From assembly GCF_013466785.1 (NCBI RefSeq), contig NZ_CP059163.1, forward strand, positions 992,001 to 1,056,000: a DNA stretch of 64,000 nt, in the 5' to 3' direction. The notes under the pieces are model-generated. The model saw only the letters and a program-made list of their open reading frames with translations, ran no database searches and was not told the origin of the DNA. Origin of the DNA: Nocardioides marinisabuli. Its GTDB lineage: Bacteria > Actinomycetota > Actinomycetes > Propionibacteriales > Nocardioidaceae. Each line of letters begins with the position of its first letter. Positions within the stretch are counted from its first letter, which is position 1. A program made the translations under genes and the position numbers. Positions 20,606-28,988 of this stretch are shown here, in pieces.

Positions 20606-21325
20606 TCAGGCCTGGGCCTCGTCCTCGGACGCGACGTTCTTGATGCGGTTCGGGTCGACCTGCACGCCCGGGCCCATCGTGGTGGAGACGGTGACGCGCT
20701 TGATGTAGCGGCCCTTGGAGCTGGCCGGCTTGAGGCGCAGCACCTCCTCGAGGGCGGCGGCGTAGTTCTCGGCCAGCTGCATCTCGCTGAAGGACGCCTT
20801 GCCGATGATGAAGTGCAGGTTGGCGTGGCGGTCGACGCGGAACTCGATCTTGCCGCCCTTGATGTCGGACACGGCCTTGGCCACGTCCGGCGTCACGGTG
20901 CCGGTCTTCGGGTTCGGCATCAGGCCGCGGGGGCCCAGGACGCGGCCGAGGCGACCGACCTTGCCCATCATGTCGGGGGTGGCCACGACGGCGTCGAAGT
21001 TGAGGTAGCCGCCGTTGACCTTCTCGATCAGCTCGTCGCCACCGACCTCGTCGGCGCCGGCCTCACGGGCGGCCTCGGCCTTGTCGCCGTTCGCGAACAC
21101 CAGGACGCGGGCGGTCTTGCCGGTGCCGTGGGGCAGGTTGACGGTGCCGCGCACCATCTGGTCGGCCTTGCGGGGGTCGACCCCGAGGCGCATGACGACG
21201 TCGACGGTCTCGTCGAACTTCTTCTTGCTGGTGGTCTTGGCGATCTTGATCGCGGCCAGCGGGGCGTGGAGCTCGTCCTGGTCGAACTGCTCCGCGGCCG
21301 CGCGGTAGGTCTTGCTGCGCTGCAT
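20606..21325 (-). CDS. rplA: Ribosomal protein L1
   Basis: 239 aa, normal length. The L1 signature region is clear ([20 protein letters not shown], residues ~121-140), as is [19 protein letters not shown]1 binds 23S rRNA at the E-site stalk and can repress the rplK-rplA mRNA. ATG at 21325, 121 bp downstream of rplK, same operon. Confidence 0.98.
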   Translation of the reverse strand: MQRSKTYRAAAEQFDQDELHAPLAAIKIAKTTSKKKFDETVDVVMRLGVDPRKADQMVRGTVNLPHGTGKTARVLVFANGDKAEAAREAGADEVGGDELIEKVNGGYLNFDAVVATPDMMGKVGRLGRVLGPRGLMPNPKTGTVTPDVAKAVSDIKGGKIEFRVDRHANLHFIIGKASFSEMQLAENYAAALEEVLRLKPASSKGRYIKRVTVSTTMGPGVQVDPNRIKNVASEDEAQA

Positions 21326-21446
21326 GTCTGGTCTCTCTCTTCTTGGTCCAGGTGTGGTCAGGTGGGCCAGCGCGGCCCTGCCACAGGTGCGGTACGCCGA
21401 CCCGCGCGGGGTGCGACGACGTGCGACGACTGGGTCGGTCGCGTGA

Positions 21447-21875
21447 TCAGTCGGTGGTGATGCCCATGGAGCGGGCGGTGCCCTCGACGATCTTCATCGC
21501 GGCGTCGATGTCGTTCGCGTTGAGGTCGGGGAGCTTGGTCTGGGCGATCTCGCGCACCTGGTCCTTGGTCAGCTTGCCGACCTTCTCCTTGTGCGGGACG
21601 CCGGAGCCCTTCTGGAGGCCGGCGGCCTTCTTGATCAGCTCCGCGGCCGGCGGGGTCTTCGTGATGAAGGTGAAGGACCGGTCCTCGTAGATGGTGATCT
21701 CGACCGGGATCACGTTGCCGCGCATGGACTCGGTCTGCGCGTTGTAGGCCTTGCAGAAGTCCATGATGTTGACGCCGTGGGGACCGAGCGCGGTACCGAC
21801 CGGCGGGGCGGGCGTCGCGGCGCCGGCCTGCAGCTGCACCTTGACCAGTGCGGCGATCTTCTTCTTGGGAGGCAT
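21447..21875 (-). CDS. rplK: Ribosomal protein L11
   Basis: 142 aa. Begins [20 protein letters not shown] and shows [22 protein letters not shown] and [21 protein letters not shown]. Binds the GTPase-associated region of 23S rRNA, the target of thiopeptides. Follows nusG by 137 bp; the usual secE-nusG-rplK-rplA order. Confidence 0.98.
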   Translation of the reverse strand: MPPKKKIAALVKVQLQAGAATPAPPVGTALGPHGVNIMDFCKAYNAQTESMRGNVIPVEITIYEDRSFTFITKTPPAAELIKKAAGLQKGSGVPHKEKVGKLTKDQVREIAQTKLPDLNANDIDAAMKIVEGTARSMGITTD

Positions 21876-21977
21876 GAAGCTGGTTCTCTTTCTCTCTCGT
21901 GGTCATGACGAGGGCGGGCTGAGGCCCTCTGCCACCTGCGTGTTGCGTGTCGCGCCCACCATTGTGCGGCGCGCGGA

Positions 21978-22006
21978 CCCCGCCGGCCCAATCGGACCGG
22001 GCGGGG
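21978..22006 (-). other. GC hairpin in the nusG-rplK spacer
   Basis: CCCCGCC and GGCGGGG arms, 15 nt apart with further partial pairing inside, begin just beyond the nusG stop. No T-run follows on the minus strand, so a role in partial termination or mRNA processing is only possible. Confidence 0.35.
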
Positions 22007-22012
22007 GGTGCC

Positions 22013-22861
22013 TCAGACCCGCTGGATCTGGCTGAAGCTGAGCTCGACCGGCGTCTCGCGGCCGAAGATCTCGACGAGCGCCTTGACCCGCTGGGCCTCG
22101 GCGTTGATCTCGGTGATCGTGGCGTGCAGCGTCGCGAACGGACCGTCGACGACCATGACCGAGTCGGAGACCTCGAAGTCGGCGACCTCGACGGGCTTCT
22201 TGGCGGTGGTCGGCGAGCCCGGCGAGGCGGTGCCGGCGGCGACGGCCTCGGCCTCGGCGCGGGCCACGACGGCGGGGGCCAGCATGTCCTCGACCTCACG
22301 CATGGTGAGCGGGACCGGCTGGTGGGAGTTGCCGACGAAGCCGGTGACCGAGGGCGTGTGGCGCACCGCGGACCAGGACTCGTCGGTCAGGTCCATGCGC
22401 ACGAGCACGTAGCCGGGCAGGACGGTGCGCTTGACCATCTTGCGCTGGCCGTTCTTGATCTCCGCGACCTCCTCGGTGGGGACCACGATCTCGTGGATGT
22501 AGTCCTCCATGTTGAGGGAGATGATGCGGTTCTCCAGGTTCGACTTCACCCGGTTCTCCATGCCGGAGTAGGTGTGCACGACGAACCAGTCGCCCGGCTT
22601 GGCCCACAGCTCGCGGCGGAAGGCCTCGAGCGGGTCGTCGGCGTCCTCCTCGGGCTCACCCTCGGCCTCGGCCTCGACCTCGTCGGCGACCTCCGCCTCG
22701 TCGGCCTCGGCGTCGGCGACCGCCTGGGCGGCGCTGTCGTCGACGGCACCGTCGACGGCCTCGTCGGCCTCCGGGTGCGACACCGGCTCCACCGGGTCGA
22801 CCTCGGGGTTCTCCGACGTCTCCGTCTCCTCGGTCTCGACCGAGTCGTACTGCTCCGTCAC
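22013..22861 (-). CDS. nusG: Transcription termination/antitermination factor NusG
   Basis: 282 aa from GTG at 22859-22861, picked because GGAG lies 6 nt upstream; ATG 22873 and GTG 22942 are in-frame alternatives without a good ribosome site. A very acidic N-terminal extension of about 75 residues (Glu/Asp/Ala/Val-rich) precedes the NGN domain ([20 protein letters not shown] ... [11 protein letters not shown] ... [12 protein letters not shown]). A Ser/Ala/Thr-rich insert follows, then the KOW domain ([20 protein letters not shown]). Acidic N-terminal extensions are usual in actinobacterial NusG. Binds RNA polymerase and couples it to Rho or the ribosome. Confidence 0.95.
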   Translation of the reverse strand: MTEQYDSVETEETETSENPEVDPVEPVSHPEADEAVDGAVDDSAAQAVADAEADEAEVADEVEAEAEGEPEEDADDPLEAFRRELWAKPGDWFVVHTYSGMENRVKSNLENRIISLNMEDYIHEIVVPTEEVAEIKNGQRKMVKRTVLPGYVLVRMDLTDESWSAVRHTPSVTGFVGNSHQPVPLTMREVEDMLAPAVVARAEAEAVAAGTASPGSPTTAKKPVEVADFEVSDSVMVVDGPFATLHATITEINAEAQRVKALVEIFGRETPVELSFSQIQRV

Positions 22862-22957
22862 GCGCTGCTCCATCACGTTGCTGTGCTCAATTGCCTGCGC
22901 CGGCGTGCGCCGGTCGCGGGGGGCCGTGGCCGCGGCGGTCACCCGTCGCGGCTGCGG

Positions 22958-23197
22958 TCACTGGTCGGACTGGCCGGTGAAGACGAAGAACGCCAAGCGA
23001 CCCAGACCGAGGTCGAGGGCCGAGATGATCGCCATCATCATCAGGACGAAGACCATGACCACGATGAAGTACGTGACCAGCTGCTCCTGGGTGGGCCAGA
23101 CGACCTTGCGGAGCTCGGCGACCACCTGTCGGTAGAACGTCACCGGGTTCGTGCGCTCGGCCTTCTCGCCGTCGCGGACCGGCTTGCTGTCCGACAC
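22958..23197 (-). CDS. secE: Preprotein translocase subunit SecE
   Basis: 79 aa, single-pass type. The cytoplasmic amphipathic helix (NPVTFYRQVVAELRKVVWPT) and one C-terminal transmembrane helix (about 42-64) are visible; the conserved VVWPTQEQ segment links them. GTG start at 23195-23197, with AAGGA about 12 nt upstream. Stabilises SecY in the translocon. The position between tRNA-Trp and nusG is conserved in actinobacteria. Confidence 0.96.
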   Translation of the reverse strand: MSDSKPVRDGEKAERTNPVTFYRQVVAELRKVVWPTQEQLVTYFIVVMVFVLMMMAIISALDLGLGRLAFFVFTGQSDQ

Positions 23198-23249
23198 GCC
23201 GTCACCATTCCTTCGCTCGTCCGTCCGGCCTCACCGACCAGATGTCCTG

Positions 23250-23322
23250 CAGGGCACGAGGGACTTGAACCCCCAACCTTCGGTTTTGGAGACCGATGCT
23301 CTGCCAGTTGAGCTAGTGCCCT
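23250..23322 (-). tRNA. tRNA-Trp (CCA)
   Basis: 73 nt. Acceptor arms AGGGCAC / GTGCCCT pair fully, the discriminator is G, the anticodon loop CTCCAAA gives anticodon CCA, and the T arm has GTTCAAG. The 3' CCA is not encoded. M. tuberculosis also has its tRNA-Trp gene directly before secE. Confidence 0.97.
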
Positions 23323-23442
23323 CCGGTGGCACCCGGGCACGCCGAAGCATGTGGGGCTCCACCAAACGAGGAGTCTACGGGGAAGGTCCCGGCCGCGTCC
23401 AAACCGGCCCCGGCCACCGGCGCGCCCCCGGGCTCGACGCCG

Positions 23443-23478
23443 GGCTCCGGGGTGGGTTCCGGGGTGGGCTCTAGGGTG
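23443..23478 (+). repeat. Three tandem 12-bp repeats before the adenosine deaminase gene
   Basis: GGCTCCGGGGTG, GGTTCCGGGGTG and GGCTCTAGGGTG lie head to tail. The third copy contains TAGGGT, which looks like a -10 element 7 nt before an ATG at 23485. The rest of the 187-bp spacer shows nothing else. Confidence 0.5.
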
Positions 23479-23509
23479 GACGTCATGAGCCAGTCGTGGG
23501 GACCCGACG

Positions 23510-24535
23510 TTGCGTGACCTGCACCAGCTGCCCAAGGCCCACCTGCACCTGCACTTCACCGGCTCGATGCGCCACGAGACGCTGCTCGAGCTGGCCGAGC
23601 GCGACCAGGTGGTCCTGCCCGACTCCCTCGTCGAGGACTGGCCGCCGCGCCTGAGCGCCGCCGACGAGAAGGGGTGGTTCCGCTTCCAGCGCCTCTACGA
23701 CGTGGCGCGGTCGGTGCTGCGCACCGAGGACGACGTACGACGCCTGGTGCGCGAGGCCGCCGAGGACGACGTGGCCGACGGCGGGCGCTGGCTGGAGATC
23801 CAGGTCGACCCCAGCGGGTACGCCGCCCGCTTCGGCGGGGCGACCGCCTTCACCGACCTGGTGCTCGACGCGGTGGCCCAGGCCTCGCGGGAGACCGGGC
23901 TGGGCATCGGGGTGCTGGTCGCGGCCAACCGCACCCGGCACCCCCTCGACGCCCGCACCCTGGCCCGGCTCGCCGCGCAGTACGCCGGGCGCGGGGTGGT
24001 CGGCTTCGGGCTGTCCAACGACGAGCGGCGCGGCACCACCGCCGACTTCGCGGCCGCCTTCCGCATCGCGGGCCGCGCCGACCTGCTGCTGGCGCCGCAC
24101 GGCGGCGAGCTGCGCGGGCCCGAGCACGCCCGCACCTGCCTCGACGAGCTGCACGCCGACCGGCTCGGGCACGGGGTGCGCATCGCCGAGGACCCCGCGC
24201 TGCTCGAGCGGGTCGCCGCCGACGGGGTGACCCTGGAGGTCTGCCCGGTCTCCAACGTCGCGCTCGGGGTCTACTCCGACCTGACGTCGGTGCCGCTGCC
24301 GACCCTGCTCGAGGGCGGCGCGCAGGTCGCGCTCGGCGCCGACGACCCGCTGCTCTTCGGCTCGCGCCTGGCCGGGCAGTACGCCACCATGCGCGCCGCG
24401 CACGACCTCGACGACGCGACCCTGGCCGAGCTCGCGCGGATGTCGCTGCGCGGCTCGCGCGCGCCCTCCGACGTGCGGGAGCGGGCCCTGGCCGACATCG
24501 AAGCCTGGCTGGCGGCCCCCGACCGCGACCGGTGA
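23510..24535 (+). CDS. Adenosine deaminase family protein
   Basis: 341 aa from TTG 23510. Zinc-dependent amidohydrolase fold; the family hydrolyses adenosine or close relatives to inosine and ammonia. Catalytic landmarks: HLHLHFTG (H13 and H15), PHGGE (the catalytic glutamate), GHGVRI, VCPVSN and GADDPLLFG (the two aspartates). The start is uncertain. A leaderless-looking ATG at 23485 would run in frame into this protein as MSQSWDPTLRDLHQ only if the GGGG run at 23498-23501 were GGG; as given, that ATG ends after ten codons at 23517. So either the TTG is used or the sequence has a one-base insertion. True substrate not proven. Confidence 0.85.
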   Translation: MRDLHQLPKAHLHLHFTGSMRHETLLELAERDQVVLPDSLVEDWPPRLSAADEKGWFRFQRLYDVARSVLRTEDDVRRLVREAAEDDVADGGRWLEIQVDPSGYAARFGGATAFTDLVLDAVAQASRETGLGIGVLVAANRTRHPLDARTLARLAAQYAGRGVVGFGLSNDERRGTTADFAAAFRIAGRADLLLAPHGGELRGPEHARTCLDELHADRLGHGVRIAEDPALLERVAADGVTLEVCPVSNVALGVYSDLTSVPLPTLLEGGAQVALGADDPLLFGSRLAGQYATMRAAHDLDDATLAELARMSLRGSRAPSDVRERALADIEAWLAAPDRDR

Positions 24536-24564
24536 CCGGCCGGGCGCGGTGAGAGGATGCCCGG

Positions 24565-25059
24565 GTGACTGATCGGGACCCGGACGAGACGACCCCCTCC
24601 ACCCACCAGCCCTCCGGGCAGGAGCCCCCGCCGCCGTACGGGCAGCAGCCGCCGGCGTACGGGCAGGACCCCTGGTCGCAGCAGGGCTACCCGCAGCAGG
24701 GGTACCCCCCGCCGCAGCAGCCCTACGGCTACGCCCAGCCCGGCTACCCGCAGCCCGGCTACCCGGCGCCCGGCCCGACGATGCACCCCTCGGCCAACAC
24801 CGCGCTGGTGCTCGGCATCGTGTCGCTGGCCGGCGGCCTGATGCTCTGCGGGCTCCCCCTGGTGGTGGGCCCCTTCGCCTGGTGGACCGGGCGCAGGGCC
24901 AAGCGTGAGATCGAGGCAGCACCGCACCAGTACTCCGGGGCCAGCGAGGCCGGGGCGGGCATGGTGCTGGGCATCGTCTCGACCGTGCTGCTGGGCCTGG
25001 CGCTGCTGGGGGCCGTGCTGTTCGTCGCGCTGCTCGTCGTGGGCGCCGCCGCGCCGTAG
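24565..25059 (+). CDS. DUF4190 membrane protein with Pro/Gln/Tyr-rich N terminus
   Basis: 164 aa. GTG start with GAGAGGA upstream (GAGGAT 6 nt before the start could also be a leaderless -10). Residues 1-70 are low complexity with repeated GYPQPGYP-type units. Two transmembrane helices (about 74-100 and 132-160) flank a short basic cytoplasmic loop (GRRAKREIEAAP), the DUF4190 layout. Function unknown; such proteins are common in actinobacteria. It sits 29 bp after the deaminase gene. Confidence 0.82.
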   Translation: MTDRDPDETTPSTHQPSGQEPPPPYGQQPPAYGQDPWSQQGYPQQGYPPPQQPYGYAQPGYPQPGYPAPGPTMHPSANTALVLGIVSLAGGLMLCGLPLVVGPFAWWTGRRAKREIEAAPHQYSGASEAGAGMVLGIVSTVLLGLALLGAVLFVALLVVGAAAP

Positions 25060-25077
25060 GCCCCGGCGCGGCGGCGC

Positions 25078-26154
25078 TCAGGCCCCGTCGAGGTCGCAGC
25101 CCAGCAGCACCGGCTCGTTGACCAGCCGGATGCCGAAGCGCTGGTGCACGCCGTCGCGGACGTGGCGTGCCAGCAGCAGCAGGTCGTCGGTCGAGGCCGC
25201 GCCGCGGTTGGTCAGCGCCAGGGTGTGCTTGGACGAGAGCCGCGCCCGGCCGGTGCCGACGTCGGCGCCGTAGCCGCGGGCGAAGCCGGCGTGCTCGATC
25301 AGCCAGGCCGCGCTGGTCTTGACGCGCCCGTCGGGCTGCTCCCAGGCGGGCGCACCCTCGGGCAGCAGGGCGGCGTCGACGACGGGGTTGGTGAAGAACG
25401 AGCCCGCGCTCCAGGTGTCGTGGTCGTCGGCGTCGAGCACCATCCCCTTGCCGGCCCGCAGGCCCAGCACCGCCTCGCGCACCGCGGCGAGCGGCGCGCG
25501 GGCGCCGGGCTCGACCCCGAGCACGCGGGACAGCTCGCCGTAGCGCACCGGGGCGCCGAGGGTGCCGGTCGCGAGCTGGAAGGTCACCGAGAGCACCACG
25601 TGGCGCCCGGGCTCGGCCTTGAAGCGGGAGTGCCGGTAGGAGAAGTCGCAGTCGGCGTTGGCCAGGGTGCGGACCTGCCGGTCCCGGCGGTCGTAGGTGC
25701 GCACCGACGCGATCGTCTGGGACACCTCCTGGCCGTAGGCGCCGACGTTCTGCACCGGGGTGGCGCCGACGCTGCCGGGGATGCCCGACAGGGCCTCGAT
25801 CCCGACCCAGCCGCGCTCGACGGCGGTGGCCACGAGCGCGTCCCAGTCCTCCCCCGCCGCGACCTCGACCAGGACGCCGCCGCAGGCGGCCTCCTCGCCG
25901 CCGGCCTCGACGTCGGGGGCCACCCCGCGGGTGGCCACCTCCACCACGGTGCCGGCGAAGCCCTCGTCGGCGACGACGAGGTTGCTGCCGCCGCCCAGGA
26001 GGAGCACCGGCTCGCCGGCCGCGTCGGCGTCGGCCACGGCGGCCACCAGGTCCTGCTCGGTCTCGGCGCGCACCCACCGGCGCGCGTGGCCACCCAGGCG
26101 CAGCGTGGTGCGCTCGGCCAGCCTGGGGCCGGCCTGGCCGGCCGGGTCAGCCAT
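25078..26154 (-). CDS. murB: UDP-N-acetylenolpyruvoylglucosamine reductase
   Basis: 358 aa FAD enzyme that reduces UDP-GlcNAc-enolpyruvate with NADPH to UDP-MurNAc for peptidoglycan. ATG at 26152-26154 overlaps the upstream MaoC-like gene by 8 nt. Visible: GGGSNLVV (FAD site), GIEALSGIPGSVGATPVQNV, SYRHSRFK, the catalytic-serine segment SAGSFFTNP and VKTSAAWLIEHAGF; NRGAASTDDLLLLAR near the C terminus. Length matches actinobacterial MurB. Coupling to the hadAB-like pair is also seen in other actinobacteria. Confidence 0.95.
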   Translation of the reverse strand: MADPAGQAGPRLAERTTLRLGGHARRWVRAETEQDLVAAVADADAAGEPVLLLGGGSNLVVADEGFAGTVVEVATRGVAPDVEAGGEEAACGGVLVEVAAGEDWDALVATAVERGWVGIEALSGIPGSVGATPVQNVGAYGQEVSQTIASVRTYDRRDRQVRTLANADCDFSYRHSRFKAEPGRHVVLSVTFQLATGTLGAPVRYGELSRVLGVEPGARAPLAAVREAVLGLRAGKGMVLDADDHDTWSAGSFFTNPVVDAALLPEGAPAWEQPDGRVKTSAAWLIEHAGFARGYGADVGTGRARLSSKHTLALTNRGAASTDDLLLLARHVRDGVHQRFGIRLVNEPVLLGCDLDGA

Positions 26155-26554
26155 CGACGCCCACCACGGCGCGGGGCATGCCGAGCACCTTCTGGCCCGC
26201 GCAGGTGACCTCGAGGGCGAGCGTGGCGCGGCCCTCCTCGACCGACTTGACGGTCGCGCCGACCACGACGACGACACCGGTGTCGTCGTCGGGCACGACG
26301 ACCGGGCTGGTGAACTTGCAGCCGATCTCGAGCACCGGGGCACCCCCGGTCCACTCGGCGACGGCCCGCGCGGCGAGCGCCATCGTGTACATGCCGTGGG
26401 CGATGACGCCGGGCAGGCCGACCTGGGTGGCCACCCGCTCCGACCAGTGGATCGGGTTGAAGTCGCCGCTCGCGCCGGCGTAGCGGACCAGGTCGGCGCG
26501 GGTGACGACGTACTCCTGCGGCGCCAGGACGGCGCCGGGCTCGAGGCTGCTCAT
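26147..26554 (-). CDS. MaoC-family hot-dog dehydratase, HadB-like
   Basis: 135 aa single hot-dog domain with the hydratase-2 motif GDFNPIHW (catalytic D31 and H36), GLPGVIAHGMYTMALAAR, and a C-terminal GATVKSVEEGRATLALEV strand pair. Closest in layout to HadB, the catalytic half of the (3R)-hydroxyacyl-ACP dehydratase of mycobacteria. It overlaps the HadA-like gene by ATGA, so a heterodimer is likely. No mycolate genes are visible in this window, so another acyl chain is probably the substrate. Confidence 0.85.
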   Translation of the reverse strand: MSSLEPGAVLAPQEYVVTRADLVRYAGASGDFNPIHWSERVATQVGLPGVIAHGMYTMALAARAVAEWTGGAPVLEIGCKFTSPVVVPDDDTGVVVVVGATVKSVEEGRATLALEVTCAGQKVLGMPRAVVGVDG

Positions 26555-26955
26555 GCCTGCTCCTCCGCCCGGTGCACCAGGGTGGCGCCGGCGGTGCAGA
26601 CCAGCGCGCCGCTCTCGTCGTGGACCTCGCTGCGGGTGCCGATGATGTCGTTGCCGCCGATCTGGCGCAGCGAGGCCACGGTCAGGCTCGCGGTCAGCAC
26701 GTCGCCGGCCACGACCGGGCGCTCGTAGGCGAAGCGCTGCTCACCGTGCACGATGCGGCGCAGCTCGACCTGCTCGGCCTCGAGGAAGGTGTTCATCGCC
26801 TCGAAGGCCAGCACGATGGGGAAGGTCGCCGGCGCGGGGCCGGACTCCCAGGTCGTCCCGGTGGCGGCCGCGAAGGTGCGCAGCCGCTCCTCGGTCACGG
26901 CGTACGGCCGGGTAGGTGGGAACGTGCGGCCGACGATCGAGGGGTCCAGCGCCAT
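26551..26955 (-). CDS. HadA-like FAS1-type dehydratase N-domain protein
   Basis: 134 aa hot-dog domain of the MaoC dehydratase N-terminal family, beginning MALDPSIVGRTFPPTRPYAV and containing PATFPIVLAFEAMN and GEQRFAYERPVVAGD. It lacks the Asp/His pair, as does mycobacterial HadA, which supplies the substrate tunnel for HadB. ATG at 26955 has TAGGTT only 6 nt upstream on the minus strand, suggesting a leaderless mRNA, plus GGAG. First gene of the hadA-hadB-murB run. Confidence 0.85.
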   Translation of the reverse strand: MALDPSIVGRTFPPTRPYAVTEERLRTFAAATGTTWESGPAPATFPIVLAFEAMNTFLEAEQVELRRIVHGEQRFAYERPVVAGDVLTASLTVASLRQIGGNDIIGTRSEVHDESGALVCTAGATLVHRAEEQA

Positions 26956-26985
26956 GTCTCCAACCTAGCGTCCGGGAACGACGAA

Positions 26986-27013
26986 CGGCCCGCCCGGTGT
27001 CCCGGACGGGCCG
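26986..27013 (-). terminator. Terminator of rpmG
   Basis: CGGCCCGCCCGG and CCGGACGGGCCG arms (one mismatch) around a short loop. On the minus strand TTCGTCGTTCC follows. Lies between the rpmG stop and the hadA-like start, separating the two transcripts. Confidence 0.65.
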
Positions 27014-27041
27014 CTCGCGACGAGCAGTGGAGCCGCTGGCC

Positions 27042-27212
27042 TCAGCGGGTCTCGCGGTGCGTGGTGTGCTGACGGCACCGGGGGCAGAACTTCGCCAGGT
27101 CCAGACGGTCGGGGTCGTTGCGGCGGTTCTTCTTGGTGATGTAGTTGCGCTCCTTGCACTCCGTGCAGGCGAGAGTGATCTTGGGGCGAACGTCGGAGCT
27201 CTTGGAGGCCAC
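27042..27212 (-). CDS. rpmG: Ribosomal protein L33
   Basis: 56 aa from GTG at 27210-27212, with AAGGA 7 nt upstream; longer readings would run into the tRNA-Met gene. The protein is [20 protein letters not shown] followed by a basic segment and [14 protein letters not shown]. Both CxxC pairs are present, so this is the zinc-binding (C+) version; some actinobacteria also carry a cysteine-free copy used when zinc is scarce. Confidence 0.95.
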   Translation of the reverse strand: MASKSSDVRPKITLACTECKERNYITKKNRRNDPDRLDLAKFCPRCRQHTTHRETR

Positions 27213-27266
27213 GGGGAAGTCCTTGCGTCGGTTCGAAAGTGCTGGGGTGTCGCTCGTCAGGTGCAG

Positions 27267-27340
27267 TAGCGGGAGCGGGACTCGAACCCGCGACACCACG
27301 ATTATGAGTCGTGTGCTCTAACCACCTGAGCTACCCCGCC
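27267..27340 (-). tRNA. tRNA-Met (CAT), elongator type
   Basis: 74 nt. Anticodon loop CTCATAA. The acceptor stem GGCGGGG pairs with TCCCGCT through two terminal G-U pairs, and the discriminator is A. The G at position 1 argues for the elongator rather than initiator tRNA, which has a C1-A72 mismatch. CCA not encoded. Confidence 0.93.
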
Positions 27341-27391
27341 ACGGGGCCGGGTCCGCCCGCCAGGATAGTCCGGCGGGCAACCCTCTCCCAG

Positions 27392-27464
27392 AGCCCCTTT
27401 ACGGAATCGAACCGTAGACCTTCTCCTTACCATGGAGACGCTCTGCCGACTGAGCTAAAGGGGC
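27392..27464 (-). tRNA. tRNA-Thr (GGT)
   Basis: 73 nt. Acceptor GCCCCTT / AAGGGGC fully paired, anticodon loop ATGGTAA gives GGT, T loop TTCGATT. It precedes tRNA-Met by 51 bp. The order tRNA-Thr, tRNA-Met, rpmG is the same in M. tuberculosis. Confidence 0.96.
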
Positions 27465-27525
27465 AACGCGGAAGAAGATTACACACACCCCCCGGGGAGT
27501 GGAAATCGAGGGTGCGCGCTCTCGG

Positions 27526-28956
27526 TCACACCGGCTCTGACCTGCCCAGATGCGTGAACGGGCGGGCCTGCTCCAGCTCGAGGGACAGCTCGAGCAGGAG
27601 CGCCTCGCGCCCGTGCCCGGCGCTGAGCATCATGCCCAGCGGGAGGTCGTCCGCGGTGCGCGCCAGGGGCAGCGAGACCGCCGGGTCACCGGTCGCGTTC
27701 TGCCACGGCGTGAAGGCCACCCACTCCTGGAGCCGCTCGATGACGCAGCCGTAGCCCAGGCCGGGGGCCAGGTGGCCCACCGGGGGCGTCGCGGTGGCCA
27801 GGGTCGGGCTCAGCAGCACGTCGTGGCGCTCGTGGAAGCGCGCCGAGACCCCGGCCGTGCGCCGCAGCCGGGCCACCGCGCCGGGCAGCCGCGGAAGGTG
27901 GCGGCGTACGTGGTCGGCCAGGCCGTGGGTGAGCTCGTCGAGGCGGGTGCGGTCGAAGGTGCGCCCGTGCTGGCTGCGCCCGCCGACGACCGAGGCGGCG
28001 GCCAGCGAGCCCCAGTAGAGCAGGAAGTCGTCGGGGAACGACGCCGGCGCCGGGGCGGCGACCTCCTCGACGTGGTGGCCCAGCTCCTCGAGCAGCGCCG
28101 CCGTGCGCAGCGTCTGCTCGACCACCTCGAGGCTGGCGCTGCGCCCGGCCCCCGAGGTGGTGAACCCGATGCGCAGCCGCTGGCGGCCGGGGCGGGTGAT
28201 GTCGCACACCGGCGGCAGCGACAGGTCGCGGTAGACCTTCTCGGCCTCGCGCAGGAACGCCGCGGTGTCGCGCACCGAGCGGGTCAGCACGCCGTCGCTG
28301 ACGATGCGCACCGGCATCCGGCGCAGCAGCGCGTCCTGGGCCAGGCGGCCGCGGGTGGGCTTGAGGCCGACCAGCCCGGTGACCGAGGCCGGGATGCGGA
28401 TCGAGCCGCCGCCGTCGTTGGCGTGCGCGATCGGCACCGCCCCGGCCGCCACCAGCGCAGCCGAGCCCGCCGACGACGCCCCGGCGGTGTGCCCGGTGCC
28501 CCACGGGTTGCGCACCGGGCCCAGGCGCGGGTGCTCGGCGGCCGCGTTCATGCCCAGCTCGGAGAGGCGGGTCTTGCCGAGGGCGACCAGGCCGGTGGCC
28601 AGGTACATGCGCGTCAGGTCGCCGTCGCGGGCGGCCGGGCGGCCCACGAACGCGTCCGTGCCGTGCAGGGTCGGCATCCCCGCCACGTCGACGTTGTCCT
28701 TGACGAAGGTCGGCACCCCGGAGAAGAAGCCGCCCCGCGGCGCCGCCGCCTCGGCCCGGGCCCGCTCCCAGGCCCGCCAGGCCACGGCCCCCAGCACGGG
28801 GTCGACGGCCTCGGTCCGGGCGATGGCGGCCTCCACCACCTCGGTCGCACCGACGGCGCCGGACGCGATCGCCTCCACGACGCCCACCGCGTCGAGGTGG
28901 CCCAGGGCGTCGTCGGTGACGGCGTGCACGCGCGAAGGGGTCTCGGGAGCCGGCAT
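27526..28956 (-). CDS. Amidase signature family hydrolase
   Basis: 476 aa. The Ser-cisSer-Lys triad of the amidase signature family is visible: K86 in FVKDNVDVAG, S162 in TAGASSAGSAA and S185 in DGGGSIRIPAS. ATG at 28956 has TAGGTT exactly 7 nt upstream on the minus strand, suggesting its own leaderless promoter although it trails lrgB by 32 bp. The C-terminal part (FTPWQNATGDPAVSLPLA) resembles GatA/6-aminohexanoate hydrolase relatives. A lone amidase without gatB or gatC nearby, so probably a catabolic amide or nitrile-pathway enzyme rather than the tRNA amidotransferase; substrate unknown. Confidence 0.88.
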   Translation of the reverse strand: MPAPETPSRVHAVTDDALGHLDAVGVVEAIASGAVGATEVVEAAIARTEAVDPVLGAVAWRAWERARAEAAAPRGGFFSGVPTFVKDNVDVAGMPTLHGTDAFVGRPAARDGDLTRMYLATGLVALGKTRLSELGMNAAAEHPRLGPVRNPWGTGHTAGASSAGSAALVAAGAVPIAHANDGGGSIRIPASVTGLVGLKPTRGRLAQDALLRRMPVRIVSDGVLTRSVRDTAAFLREAEKVYRDLSLPPVCDITRPGRQRLRIGFTTSGAGRSASLEVVEQTLRTAALLEELGHHVEEVAAPAPASFPDDFLLYWGSLAAASVVGGRSQHGRTFDRTRLDELTHGLADHVRRHLPRLPGAVARLRRTAGVSARFHERHDVLLSPTLATATPPVGHLAPGLGYGCVIERLQEWVAFTPWQNATGDPAVSLPLARTADDLPLGMMLSAGHGREALLLELSLELEQARPFTHLGRSEPV

Positions 28957-28988
28957 GGGGCCGAACCTAGCGGCGCGACCGCCCCGCG

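Noticed and set aside
27267..27340. Initiator tRNA-fMet
   Set aside because: Position 1 is G pairing with position 72, not the C1-A72 mismatch of initiator tRNA.
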